Assembly (NCBI RefSeq): GCF_900120165.1
Contig: NZ_LT635475.1
Location: forward strand, 1,426,001 to 1,490,000
Source of the DNA: Ezakiella massiliensis
Lineage (GTDB): Bacteria; Bacillota; Clostridia; Tissierellales; Peptoniphilaceae
Length of the DNA: 64,000 nt
Reading direction: 5' to 3'
Shown in pieces: positions 52,578-60,819 of this stretch (position 1 is the stretch's first letter; every line of letters begins with the position of its first letter). Under the pieces are notes generated by a model that ran no database searches, was not told the DNA's origin, and was given only the letters and a program-made list of their open reading frames with translations. Position numbers and translations under genes: made by a program.

Positions 52578-53108
52578 ATGAAACTTAATTACATTGGAAA
52601 AAACATGGAAGTTACTAACGATTTAAAAGAACTTGCTGAAAAGAAGCTCAGCAAACTAGATAAATTCTTCGCAGAAGATATAAAGGCGGATGTTGTTTTT
52701 AAGGAACAAAAGTCCAACAAGATTTTGGAGGTCACAGTTTACCTGCCTGATGGGGCAGTCCTAAGGTCCGAACAAAAATCAGACGACATGCAAAATTGCA
52801 TGGACAAGGCCTTGGCTCAACTTGAAAGACAAGTTAGAAAACACAAGACCAAACTCCAAAAGAGATACAAAAACAATGACTCAATCAGATTTGAAACCAT
52901 TGAACCTCTCAAGGAAGAAGCCCATGAAGAAGGCAAGATTGTCCGTGAAAAGAGCTTTGAGCTAATCCCAATGTCCAGGGAAGAAGCAATTCTTCAAATG
53001 GAACTCGTTGTTCACGATTTCTATCTATTCTTGGATGCCGAAACTGGCAAGGTCAGCGTATTATACAAACGCGGCGATGGCAACTACGGCATCATCAGCG
53101 AACAATAA
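52578..53108 (+). CDS. hpf: Ribosome hibernation promoting factor, long form
   Basis: 176 residues. The N-terminal domain (about 1-100) starts KLNYIGKNMEVTNDLKELAE and is the ribosome-binding part, with LERQVRKHKTKLQKR at its end. The C-terminal domain (about 118-176; IVREKSFELIPMSREEAIL, FYLFLDAETGKVSVLYKR) mediates dimerisation to 100S ribosomes. This is the long HPF of Firmicutes. It is monocistronic, divergent from exoA, and ends in a strong terminator. Confidence 0.95.
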   Translation: MKLNYIGKNMEVTNDLKELAEKKLSKLDKFFAEDIKADVVFKEQKSNKILEVTVYLPDGAVLRSEQKSDDMQNCMDKALAQLERQVRKHKTKLQKRYKNNDSIRFETIEPLKEEAHEEGKIVREKSFELIPMSREEAILQMELVVHDFYLFLDAETGKVSVLYKRGDGNYGIISEQ

Positions 53109-53120
53109 TTAAAGAAAGGG

Positions 53121-53146
53121 ACCCCGAGCAATCGGGGTTTTATTTT
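53121..53146 (+). terminator. Terminator of hpf
   Basis: ACCCCGA (53121-53127) pairs with TCGGGGT (53132-53138), then TTTATTTT. The next gene's ATG begins at 53149, only three bases after the T run, so read-through transcripts would be the only way to express it from hpf. Confidence 0.9.
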
Positions 53147-53148
53147 AG

Positions 53149-53760
53149 ATGACAAAGGTAAAAATATACGACTTCGACAAGACCCTGGCCCAGGGCGACT
53201 CCATTATGACTTTAATTGAATACGCAAAAGTTCACAATATTGCATCGAGATCTGCAATTTATTGGAGATTATTTTTGGCATCCCTAAATTTTTTGCTGGG
53301 TTTTAAAATTGAAAGATTTAAATCCTTCGCAGCCTGGCTGGTAAATAAATTTTCCGATGAAGACTTGGAAAAATATGTGACTTGGCACTTAAAAACCTAC
53401 GGCTTTCAAAATCTCATCGATGACATCCACGAAGAGGGCTACACTACGATTCTCTGCTCGGCTTCACTGGAAAGATATGTAAAAATTATTGCAAGAGATT
53501 TGGGCTTTGACTACTGTATAGCCACCCATCACGACGAGAAAAAAGTTCTGGGGACCAACAATGCAAAGGAGGAGAAACTCATTAGGCTCCAAGCACTTTT
53601 TGCTAGAGAAAATATTGAGGTCGACTACGAAAACTCCAAGGCCTACACGGACTCAGTTAAAAATGACAAGTGGATGTGCTCGCCATGCAAGTCCAAGTAT
53701 GTGGTCAATGACCGAAGAAGTCACGATGGCTTTATAAATATCGAGGGTTATAGAAGATAA
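53149..53760 (+). CDS. HAD-family phosphatase (type IB-like)
   Basis: 203 residues. Motif I is YDFDKTLAQGDS (Asp nucleophile), motif II LCSASLERYVKII, followed by CIATHHDEKKVLG and NAKEEKLIRL, and a C-terminal YTDSVKNDKWM (motif IV-like). The arrangement fits HAD-IB phosphatases, the group of SerB and phosphatidylglycerophosphatase C; substrate unknown. The ATG lies right after the hpf terminator, with GGGG of the terminator stem as the only Shine-Dalgarno-like site, so expression may depend on read-through. Confidence 0.8.
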   Translation: MTKVKIYDFDKTLAQGDSIMTLIEYAKVHNIASRSAIYWRLFLASLNFLLGFKIERFKSFAAWLVNKFSDEDLEKYVTWHLKTYGFQNLIDDIHEEGYTTILCSASLERYVKIIARDLGFDYCIATHHDEKKVLGTNNAKEEKLIRLQALFARENIEVDYENSKAYTDSVKNDKWMCSPCKSKYVVNDRRSHDGFINIEGYRR

Positions 53761-53780
53761 AATTTAATTTAAAGATGAGA

Positions 53781-53810
53781 GACTAAAATTTTTTAATTTT
53801 TAGTCTTTTT
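53781..53810 (+). terminator. Terminator after the HAD phosphatase gene
   Basis: GACTAAAA (53781-53788) pairs with TTTTAGTC (53798-53805), then T residues. The stem is AT-rich but perfectly paired. Confidence 0.75.
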
Positions 53811-53812
53811 AT

Positions 53813-53841
53813 TTGCAATTTAATTCGAATTTCGTTATAAT
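53813..53841 (+). promoter_or_regulatory. Promoter of the aldo/keto reductase
   Basis: TTGCAA (53813-53818), a 17-base spacer, and TATAAT (53836-53841), 20 bases before the start codon. Confidence 0.75.
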
Positions 53842-53861
53842 TATCGTGAGGAGGAGACTTT

Positions 53862-54992
53862 ATGAAATATTTTAATATTGGGGAGGACAAGGTTAGCCGC
53901 TTAGGTTACGGCTGTATGCGTTTTCCCATTATAGATGGAGACAATGATAAGATCAATGAAGAGGAAGCGACCAAGCAACTCTTGCATGCAATTGAAAAGG
54001 GAGTTAATTACATAGACACAGCCTACGTTTACCACGGTGGCACCAGTGAGGCCTTTGTGGGGAAATTTGTTCAAGAACACGGGCTCAGGGACAAACTACA
54101 CTTGGTAACCAAGCTCCCATGCTGGAAGGTTGAAACATATGAAGACTTTGAAAAATTTATGAATGAGCAAATGGCAAATCTGCGCACAGATGTAATTGAC
54201 TTTTACCTCTTGCACTCACTAGATATCAAGACCTTTAGAAAGGTAAAGGACTTGGGCGTGTTTGATTTTATGGACAAAATCAAAAAAGAAGGCAAGGTTA
54301 AGCACATGGGCTTTTCCTTCCACGATGAATTCCCAGCCTTTGAAGAAATGGTAAAATCTTACGATTGGGACTTCTGCCAAATTCAATTAAATTATTTGGA
54401 CACCGATTATCAAGCAGGTCTTAAGGGTTATGAGCTGGCAACCAGCCTTGGCATACCAGTTGTTATAATGGAACCGCTAAAGGGCGGCCGCCTATCGAAT
54501 CCGCCTAAGGAAGTTTTGGATTTAAATGAGGAGTTTAAACCCCTCAGCCCCTCCCAACAGGCTTTGAAATTCCCTTTGTCATTGGACAATGTAATGACAG
54601 TTTTATCTGGCATGAATGACATCAAGCAAATAGATGAAAATATTGAAATGGCAGCAACTGTTGATTCATCATCGATCACAGAAGCAGACAAGGCTTTCTA
54701 CAAAAAAGCCAGGGATATTTTTAAATCCAGAGAGCAAATCGGTTGTACGGCCTGTGAATACTGCATGCCTTGCACAGTTGAGATAAATATTCCAAGGATT
54801 TTCTCCATGTGGAATAACGCTTTCCTTTATGATGAATGTGACAAGTCCAGAGAAGCCTACAAAAAATATATCGAAGAAGGCAAGGTAGCACCTGATGCCT
54901 GCATAGAATGCGGCAAGTGCGAAGGCGAATGCCCACAAAATCTGGAAATCATCGAAGGCCTGAGACAAGCCCAAGAATTTTTAGAAAAATAA
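53862..54992 (+). CDS. Aldo/keto reductase with 4Fe-4S cluster motifs
   Basis: 376 residues. The AKR barrel has LGYGCMRFPI, then NYIDTAYVYHGGTSEAFVG with the catalytic Tyr and Asp, and LHLVTKLPCW with Lys. The C-terminal tail binds iron-sulfur clusters: CTACEYCMPCTVEINIPRIF and CIECGKCEGECPQNLEI, two cysteine-rich motifs. This is the ferredoxin-like AKR subgroup of anaerobes; the substrate is unknown. It may use clusters to move electrons. Monocistronic, with a strong promoter and a terminator shared with the convergent gene. Confidence 0.92.
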   Translation: MKYFNIGEDKVSRLGYGCMRFPIIDGDNDKINEEEATKQLLHAIEKGVNYIDTAYVYHGGTSEAFVGKFVQEHGLRDKLHLVTKLPCWKVETYEDFEKFMNEQMANLRTDVIDFYLLHSLDIKTFRKVKDLGVFDFMDKIKKEGKVKHMGFSFHDEFPAFEEMVKSYDWDFCQIQLNYLDTDYQAGLKGYELATSLGIPVVIMEPLKGGRLSNPPKEVLDLNEEFKPLSPSQQALKFPLSLDNVMTVLSGMNDIKQIDENIEMAATVDSSSITEADKAFYKKARDIFKSREQIGCTACEYCMPCTVEINIPRIFSMWNNAFLYDECDKSREAYKKYIEEGKVAPDACIECGKCEGECPQNLEIIEGLRQAQEFLEK

Positions 54993-55010
54993 ATATTTTA
55001 TTGCAAGTAA

Positions 55011-55048
55011 AAACCCTCGTGGAGAAAACCCATCGAGGGTTTATTTTT
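55011..55048. terminator. Bidirectional terminator between converging genes
   Basis: AAACCCTCG (55011-55019) pairs perfectly with CGAGGGTTT (55034-55042), followed by ATTTTTT on the plus strand. On the minus strand the stem is followed by TTACTTGC, so it works best for the aldo/keto reductase. It touches the last codon of the MBOAT gene. Confidence 0.85.
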
Positions 55049-56397
55049 TAGAATCTGAAATATATAAAGGGGTTAAAACCGTCCGTCATCAGCCTTACTA
55101 TTGAAAGCATAAAGAGCAAGATGAGGAGGACCCGCTTCAAGACTGGTCGCTTGGAAATCTTTTGGCCAATATATGGAGAGATAAACAAGAGGCCAAAGAT
55201 CCATTCCAATTTGAAATTTAAGATGTAGTAGACCCATGTTCTGCCTGCAAAGGGCATTTGAAAAACGGTAAAGGATTTCAAATAGGAAAGCGCCGCTCTT
55301 AGTCCGTCGGCCCTAAAGAATATCCAGCCGATTACAACTAGAATCATGGTAATGATATGGGACTCGAATTTATTTTTAAATACATAGCGTTCAATCAAAA
55401 GCAGGACCGCATAGTACATGCCCCAGGCTATAAAGTTGAAGCCAGCTCCGTGCCAAAGGCCGGTTAAGAACCAGACAAAGAGTAGGTTAAAAATATTGCG
55501 GCTGGTCGAGCACCTGCTGCCACCAAGTGGGATGTATACGTAGTCCCTGAAGTAAGTGGACAGAGATATGTGCCAACGGGACCAAAATTCCTTGATGGAC
55601 TTGGATATATATGGATAGTTGAAGTTCTCCAAGAAATTAAAGCCGAACATTTTCCCCAGGCCAATAGCCATGTGGGAGTAGGCTGCAAAGTCGTAATATA
55701 TATGAAGTGTATAGGCTACAGCGCCAAGTAAGGCCATCATAAAATAAAGTGAATTGTAAGTGTTAAGACTAAAGGCCGCGTCAGAAATTTTACCAAATTG
55801 ATTGGACAGGAGCATCTTCATTGAAAAGCCTAATAAAAATCTGTCCAAGCCCTCGGTAAATGAATCCAAGGTCACAGTCCGATTTTTTAATTCGTTTTCA
55901 ACCGTGTCATAGCGGACGATAGGTCCTGCAACCAACTGTGGAAAGAGACTTACATAGAGGGCTGCGTCGAAAACATTTCTGGCCGGATGGTGGCCCCGAT
56001 AAACGTCAACCACATAAGAGATGGCCTGAAAGGTAAAAAAGCTAATGCCAATTGGTAAGGCAATTTGAATTACAGGGGCATCTGCAAAGCGATTTAAAAT
56101 GCCTGTAAAAAATCCCAGGTACTTAAAAATCATCAGCTGGCCCAGCATTATTACAAGAGAGCCGACCAGGGCTGGCTTTTTGTATTTAGGATACTTGTCG
56201 ATAATTATAGCCGCCAAATGTGATGTGGCAATTGCTATAAGCATCAAAATAATATTTTTGCCCTCGCCGTAAGCATAAAACAAGAGGCTAAGGATCAATA
56301 GATAAAAATTTCTTATCCTTAAATTCTTTGGCAGTAGGTGATATAAAAGTGCCAGGGGCAAAAAGTAAAATAAAAATACTGTCGATGTAAAAACCAA
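55048..56397 (-). CDS. MBOAT-family O-acyltransferase (AlgI-like)
   Basis: 449 residues with about 11 membrane spans. The start is a TTG (56397) with AAGGAG upstream; VFTSTVFLFYFLPLALLY matches AlgI/DltB beginnings. Conserved parts: LPIGISFFTFQAISYVVD, FPQLVAGPIVRY, YYDFAAYSHMAIGLGKMFG, FWSRWHISLSTYFRDYVYIP, and the catalytic His in GLWHGAGFNFIAWG. Such proteins pass acyl groups to extracellular polysaccharide or teichoic acid. The partner SGNH/AlgX/DltD-type protein usually found beside them is absent here. Confidence 0.92.
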   Translation of the reverse strand: MVFTSTVFLFYFLPLALLYHLLPKNLRIRNFYLLILSLLFYAYGEGKNIILMLIAIATSHLAAIIIDKYPKYKKPALVGSLVIMLGQLMIFKYLGFFTGILNRFADAPVIQIALPIGISFFTFQAISYVVDVYRGHHPARNVFDAALYVSLFPQLVAGPIVRYDTVENELKNRTVTLDSFTEGLDRFLLGFSMKMLLSNQFGKISDAAFSLNTYNSLYFMMALLGAVAYTLHIYYDFAAYSHMAIGLGKMFGFNFLENFNYPYISKSIKEFWSRWHISLSTYFRDYVYIPLGGSRCSTSRNIFNLLFVWFLTGLWHGAGFNFIAWGMYYAVLLLIERYVFKNKFESHIITMILVVIGWIFFRADGLRAALSYLKSFTVFQMPFAGRTWVYYILNFKLEWIFGLLFISPYIGQKISKRPVLKRVLLILLFMLSIVRLMTDGFNPFIYFRF

Positions 56398-56433
56398 GTC
56401 GTCAACTCCTTATAGTAGTAAGCTTTTCTTGCC

Positions 56434-57198
56434 TTATTTTATAATGGTGTCCAAAGAAACGTTTTCAATTGAGTTTTGAATATTTTTCTTGGCACCTGGA
56501 AAATCTTTTTCAATTTGACCAAGCAGGGTCTTGATCCTGTCTCTGGTGGAAAGAGCATTCTTTTTTGTAAGCATGCAAGCGCAATCCAAAGTTTTTAGCT
56601 CTGCGTAGTCTCTAAATCTAATTATATCATATTCCTTTACTAAGTAAAGCGGGCGAATGAGTTTGATGCCGGGGAAATTATCCGAATCCAAAATCGGCAT
56701 CATATTCCTAAAGGACCCCTGCATAATCATATTCATCAGGGTCGTCTCAACCACGTCATCCATGTGGTGGCCCAGGGCGATCTTGTTAAAGCCGATTTCC
56801 TGGGCGTGGCTGTAGAGAGCGCCTCTGCGCATGCGGGCGCACATAAAGCAGGGATTTTCGTTGGCAATCTTTTCGGTCACTTCAAAGATATCCGTCTTAA
56901 AAATTTCAAGCTCAATGCCCAGGTGATTATAAATTTCTTTAATGCCTGAAACATATTCATCGGTAAAGCCAGGATTCATCATGACATGCCTGAGCTCAAA
57001 GTTTTGTATGCCGTGGTCAAAGAGCTCTTGAAGGAGAAGTGAAAGGAGGATTGAATCCTTGCCCCCACTTACGCAGGACATGATCTTGTCGCCTGATTCT
57101 ATTAAATTATATTTTTTGATAGCCTCAATAAAGGGCCTGTAAAGCTCCTTCCGATATTTTTTTATAAGGCTTCTTCTAATTTCAACTTGTGTCTTCAT
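56434..57198 (-). CDS. ttcA: tRNA 2-thiocytidine biosynthesis protein TtcA family
   Basis: 254 residues. The PP-loop is CVSGGKDSILLSLLL, and cysteines lie in ENPCFMCARMRRGALYS (CxxC, substrate or cluster site) and in LDCACML. These features match the TtcA group that thiolates C32 in tRNA with a 4Fe-4S cluster, rather than TilS. The ATG at 57198 overlaps the M23 gene's stop by four bases, so the two are translated together, though no functional link is obvious. Confidence 0.82.
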   Translation of the reverse strand: MKTQVEIRRSLIKKYRKELYRPFIEAIKKYNLIESGDKIMSCVSGGKDSILLSLLLQELFDHGIQNFELRHVMMNPGFTDEYVSGIKEIYNHLGIELEIFKTDIFEVTEKIANENPCFMCARMRRGALYSHAQEIGFNKIALGHHMDDVVETTLMNMIMQGSFRNMMPILDSDNFPGIKLIRPLYLVKEYDIIRFRDYAELKTLDCACMLTKKNALSTRDRIKTLLGQIEKDFPGAKKNIQNSIENVSLDTIIK

Positions 57199-58451
57199 AA
57201 TTGTGTCTCCGGATCTAAAAGGTCTCCATCTTTTAATATTTCAAAATGGCAGTGGGCACCTGTGGAATTGCCAGATGAACCCATCTCGCCAAGTACATCT
57301 CCTGTATTTACACTCTGTCCCTTGTAGGCATTTATCCGCAGCATGTGGGCATAGCGTGTCTCGTAGCCGTTGGCGTGCTCGACAAAGACCACGTAACCAT
57401 AAGAGCCCATGTAGCCAGCAAAGGTAACCTTGCCAGGAGCGGCTGCCTTGATGTCTGAACCAAAGGGGCCGGCGATGTCAATCCCTCGATGGAAGCCATC
57501 GAAGCGTGGACCGTAGCCACTTGTAATTACACCGAAAGTTGGCATTTGAAATTCAGGTTTCAATGTCAGGGCCCTGTCTCCTACGTGAACGATTGTAGAT
57601 GTGGGGTAGGAAATTAATTTTTCATTTAGGACATTGGATTTAATAATATTGTTGTTTATATATTCGTTCTCAGATTTTCTGAGTAAAACGCCGTCCTCAC
57701 CTTCGCGCTCAACGAAAGTTTCGCCCATGTTAAGTGTCTCATCGTAAATAAAAATTGTAGATGCAGGCAGTTTAATTTTTTCCTCCACCTGGTCCTTGAT
57801 AAAGACGTCAAAGGACTTTGGATTGCGTTTGACATATAAATCTTCGTAGTCCTTGTAGGCGGTTAAGTTATCAGCCTTGTAATGGGAAACTTTTGTTTCA
57901 GAAATGCTGGCTTGCAAAAATTCGTAAAACTTGTTTTGGTCCATCAAAAGACTTGTGTCAATTTCGCCAAAGTTAATACTGACATTACTCATAAAGTCAA
58001 TGGATTTTATTATTCTTTTAGTCTCGCCGATAAAAGATTGCTTGAAGGAGCTAATGGCGTCCAAGACCTCGTCCCTGTCATAGAGGGCTGCCACGGATTC
58101 TCCGTCAATGGTCACTATCCATGCGTTGGTATAAAGATCGGATTTTTCCATAATGAAATCTGCCAAATCTTTTTCGCTCAAGAGATTTTTGTAAGCCCCA
58201 TATGTCTTAGTTGCGGAAAAATTCGGCTTGTAATAGACATTTGAATTATTTTCTTGAATGGCCTTGTTGGCTCGATCAATTGCGTCTTCAATTATCTTTT
58301 CATTTTTAACTAGGCCTAGGTCCTCACCATTTAAATTAAGAGCCAGGCTCTCGACTTGTTTTTCATAAATGCCAGTTACTATTGAAGTCAAAAGTAAAAG
58401 TCCAAAGAGGATTGCTAGCAAATATTTTTTATTAAAATTTTCTTTTTTCAT
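57195..58451 (-). CDS. M23 peptidase with G5 domain
   Basis: About 418 residues; the third ATG (58451) is chosen because AGGGG is well spaced before it, and 58460 is an alternative. A single N-terminal span (about 10-26) anchors it. A region of about 200 residues follows, then a G5 domain and a C-terminal LytM/M23 domain with SGYGPRFDGFHRGIDIA and AHCHFEI (zinc ligands). It should cut peptidoglycan cross-bridges. A TATAAT (58467-58472, minus strand) lies so close to the start that the mRNA leader would be nearly absent. Confidence 0.9.
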   Translation of the reverse strand: MKKENFNKKYLLAILFGLLLLTSIVTGIYEKQVESLALNLNGEDLGLVKNEKIIEDAIDRANKAIQENNSNVYYKPNFSATKTYGAYKNLLSEKDLADFIMEKSDLYTNAWIVTIDGESVAALYDRDEVLDAISSFKQSFIGETKRIIKSIDFMSNVSINFGEIDTSLLMDQNKFYEFLQASISETKVSHYKADNLTAYKDYEDLYVKRNPKSFDVFIKDQVEEKIKLPASTIFIYDETLNMGETFVEREGEDGVLLRKSENEYINNNIIKSNVLNEKLISYPTSTIVHVGDRALTLKPEFQMPTFGVITSGYGPRFDGFHRGIDIAGPFGSDIKAAAPGKVTFAGYMGSYGYVVFVEHANGYETRYAHMLRINAYKGQSVNTGDVLGEMGSSGNSTGAHCHFEILKDGDLLDPETQL

Positions 58452-58496
58452 ATTCATCATCCCCTAATTATACTAAAAAGGCGAGCAAAAAACAAG

Positions 58497-58524
58497 AAAA
58501 GCCACGAGCGAACTCGCGGCTTTT
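58497..58524 (-). terminator. Terminator of the small secreted protein pair
   Basis: AAAAGCCACGAG (58497-58508) pairs with CTCGCGGCTTTT (58513-58524), loop CGAA, with a G-T/A-C near-match. On the minus strand the stem is followed by CTTGTTTTTT. It separates the 58550-59252 pair from the M23 gene. Confidence 0.88.
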
Positions 58525-58549
58525 AGGGGACACATGCATTTAATTAGAG

Positions 58550-58837
58550 CTAATCAGCGAATAAATATCCCCAGTAGACTAGAACCATTTCTCCTTTGTA
58601 TTCACTATAATCATCCATGTGTGAATACTCAAGATATCCAGAAAACCTGCCTTCTCTGTGAAAGTATGTTGGCTGCACTGGTATATCAATTGATTGTACA
58701 ACAACTTTTGTAAAAAATTTGGCTTCTCTTCCATCTGCTGGACCTTTCCATTGTGGTTTGTAAGATTCAGCAGTTACTGGGGCTACAATTGTTAGTAGAA
58801 AAATTACTACTAATGAAATAGATAATAGTTTTTTCAT
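58550..58837 (-). CDS. Small secreted protein, unknown (95 residues)
   Basis: 95 residues with a signal peptide (about 1-23, ending VTAE). The mature part runs YKPQWKGPADGREAKFF, then PTYFHREGRFSGYLEYSHMD, with VYWGYLFAD at the end. It has many aromatic residues and no cysteines. AGAGGTGA precedes ATG 58837 and contains the stop codon of the gene before it. It may be distantly related to the 49130 protein. No family recognised. Confidence 0.7.
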   Translation of the reverse strand: MKKLLSISLVVIFLLTIVAPVTAESYKPQWKGPADGREAKFFTKVVVQSIDIPVQPTYFHREGRFSGYLEYSHMDDYSEYKGEMVLVYWGYLFAD

Positions 58838-58841
58838 TTCA

Positions 58842-59252
58842 TCACCTCTGTTTTAAAGTCATAGATGGGGTTTTGCCTGTTCCTTTATATTTATATAGTC
58901 TACCTTTATAATAATAAAGAGTCAGGTTTATTCCATCAGCTTTTACAACGTCAGTTGCAATTAATGTAAGTACACCCTTTGCCTCTCCGTTGTCCATGTC
59001 ATATGTCTTTCCGTGGTTTAGTCCACCTTCAAATTTTGATTGTGGTATGGTAGTCATAACAACTAAGGTATCATACCATGTTCCATCTTTATCCTTATAA
59101 ATCTTTAAGTCATGGTCCTTGCTGATTTTTTTATAAGAATCTTTATACATTTTTGCGATTTCATCCCTATTTTGGGTGGCAAAAGCTATATTAGATATCA
59201 GCAATATCATAACTAGTGATAGAAACAGAACTTTTTTTAAAGTTTTAACCAT
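58842..59252 (-). CDS. Small secreted protein, unknown (136 residues)
   Basis: 136 residues with a signal peptide (about 1-26, ending NIAFA). The mature part contains RDEIAKMYKDSYKKISKDHD, TWYDTLVVMTTIPQSKFEGG and LYYYKGRLYKYKGTGKTPSM. It has no cysteines. No family is recognised. It is the first gene of a two-gene unit with the 58550 protein and has its own extended -10 promoter. The products are probably exported together. Confidence 0.7.
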   Translation of the reverse strand: MVKTLKKVLFLSLVMILLISNIAFATQNRDEIAKMYKDSYKKISKDHDLKIYKDKDGTWYDTLVVMTTIPQSKFEGGLNHGKTYDMDNGEAKGVLTLIATDVVKADGINLTLYYYKGRLYKYKGTGKTPSMTLKQR

Positions 59253-59291
59253 TTTTTACCATCCTTCTTATATATGCATATGTCCAATTTA

Positions 59292-59300
59292 ATTATAGCA
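59292..59300 (-). promoter_or_regulatory. Extended -10 of the small secreted protein pair
   Basis: On the minus strand TGCTATAAT: TATAAT is at 59292-59297 with TGC before it. The start codon is about 40 bases downstream. The -35 is AT-rich and unclear. Confidence 0.5.
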
Positions 59301-59336
59301 TATTAAACAAAAGATGTCAAATAAAATACTATTTAT

Positions 59337-60143
59337 TTACTTTTTTATAAAACTTGCAAGTATAAATATCGCCAGATTGACCAGGACAATTACAGATCCA
59401 GTTGGCAGTGAGGCCATAAAGGATATGGATATGCCGAGGACAATTGAGATGGCAGATATAATGCAGGCCGCTATCAGGCAGGTCTTAAAAGATCTAAAGA
59501 GCCTGAGACTTGATAGGGCGGGAAATAGTAAGAGCGATGAGATTAACATGGCTCCCATTACCCTCATGCCAATTACAATTACCAGGGCTGTGATGATGGC
59601 AAGCATCATCCTGTAGGCGTCAACGTTTACGCCGATGGCCTTGGAAAAATTTTCATCAAAGGTGATGGCAAAGATCTTGTTGTAATTTAAAATATAAATT
59701 ATAAAGACGATAGTACTTATAATTAAAGTTGCATACAAATCGGTTTTGCCAATGGTTAGGATAGACCCAAACATAAATTGGTAAATGTCAATTGTCATGC
59801 CCTTTGATAAACTGGTCGCAACCACGCCCAGGGCCAGAGATGAACTGGACAAGAGGGCAATAATGGCGTCAGCATTGATGGAGGACTTTTTGCTAAGGCC
59901 CAGCATCAAAAAGGCCGCAATAATTACAATGGGCAGGGCGAAGTAGAGGGGAGTAAAGCCCAATACAACCGCCAAAGCGAAAGCACCAAAGCCAACATGG
60001 CTAAGGCCGTCGCCAATCATGGAAAAGTTTTTTAAAACCAAACTCACTCCCATAATGGAAGAGATAATTCCTGTGATAAGTCCAACTATAAGGGCCCTTT
60101 GGATAAAACCGTGGCGGAGCATTTCGATGAAAGTATTAATCAT
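59337..60143 (-). CDS. znuB: Zinc/manganese ABC transporter permease ZnuB-like
   Basis: About 268 residues from the second ATG (60143), where the GGGG ribosome site is well spaced; 60149 is an alternative. Eight or nine membrane spans of the ABC-3 family, with NFSMIGDGLSHVGFGAFALA and the C-terminal IGMRVMGAMLISSLLLFPAL typical of metal permeases. It carries the metal across the membrane for the lipoprotein and ATPase encoded upstream. It overlaps the ATPase gene by eight bases. Confidence 0.92.
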   Translation of the reverse strand: MINTFIEMLRHGFIQRALIVGLITGIISSIMGVSLVLKNFSMIGDGLSHVGFGAFALAVVLGFTPLYFALPIVIIAAFLMLGLSKKSSINADAIIALLSSSSLALGVVATSLSKGMTIDIYQFMFGSILTIGKTDLYATLIISTIVFIIYILNYNKIFAITFDENFSKAIGVNVDAYRMMLAIITALVIVIGMRVMGAMLISSLLLFPALSSLRLFRSFKTCLIAACIISAISIVLGISISFMASLPTGSVIVLVNLAIFILASFIKK

Positions 60144-60819
60144 GGTCATGGACCCCGCTTATAAGTTTGTAAAGATCCGTAGAAAGATATTCGTCTTTGG
60201 ACCCGTAAAATAAAATTCCCCGATTTAGATGAAGTACAGACTTGGCGCATTTGATGCAGGTGTTTATATCGTGGGTGACCATTACAATTGTCACGCCTTC
60301 TTCGTTTAGGCGGTCGATAATATTGTAGAGCTCTTCGGTTGCAATTGGGTCCAGGCCAGTTGTGGGCTCGTCCAAAAATAAAATATCAGAACCGGATACC
60401 AGGGCTCGGGCCAAAAGAACTCTTTGCCTTTGGCCACCAGATAGGGCACCGAAATATACGTCTTTTATATCGTAAATATCCAGTCTTTTTAAAGTCTCAT
60501 CTATCTTTTGCCGGTCGGATTTTTTAAAGAAAAAACGAATTTGATTTACTAATCCTAATGAAACGATTTCATAGACTGTTGCCGGAAAATTTTCCAAAGA
60601 TTCATCGACTTGGGGCAGGTAGCCCACGCTCTTAAAGGCCGATAAATCAATTGTGCCCGTGTAGTCCTTGAGGCCCAGCATGGCCTTGACTAGAGTAGAC
60701 TTGCCCGATCCGTTTTCTCCGACAATTGCCAGGTAGTCGCCTTTTTTAATATTAAAGCTTACATTATCTAAAATTATATTGTTTTTATATTTAATTGTTA
60801 AATCTTTAATGGCCAGCAT
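60136..60819 (-). CDS. znuC: Zinc/manganese ABC transporter ATPase ZnuC-like
   Basis: 227 residues. Walker A VGENGSGKSTLVKAML, signature LSGGQRQRVLLARAL, Walker B ILFLDEPTTGLDP, H-loop VTHDINTCIKC. VGYLPQVDESLENFPATV is characteristic of metal (ABC-3) ATPases, where Q-loop and FP follow. The C-terminus SGVHDHD is slightly histidine-rich. It provides ATP hydrolysis for zinc or manganese uptake and overlaps the upstream znuA gene by one base. Confidence 0.94.
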   Translation of the reverse strand: MLAIKDLTIKYKNNIILDNVSFNIKKGDYLAIVGENGSGKSTLVKAMLGLKDYTGTIDLSAFKSVGYLPQVDESLENFPATVYEIVSLGLVNQIRFFFKKSDRQKIDETLKRLDIYDIKDVYFGALSGGQRQRVLLARALVSGSDILFLDEPTTGLDPIATEELYNIIDRLNEEGVTIVMVTHDINTCIKCAKSVLHLNRGILFYGSKDEYLSTDLYKLISGVHDHD

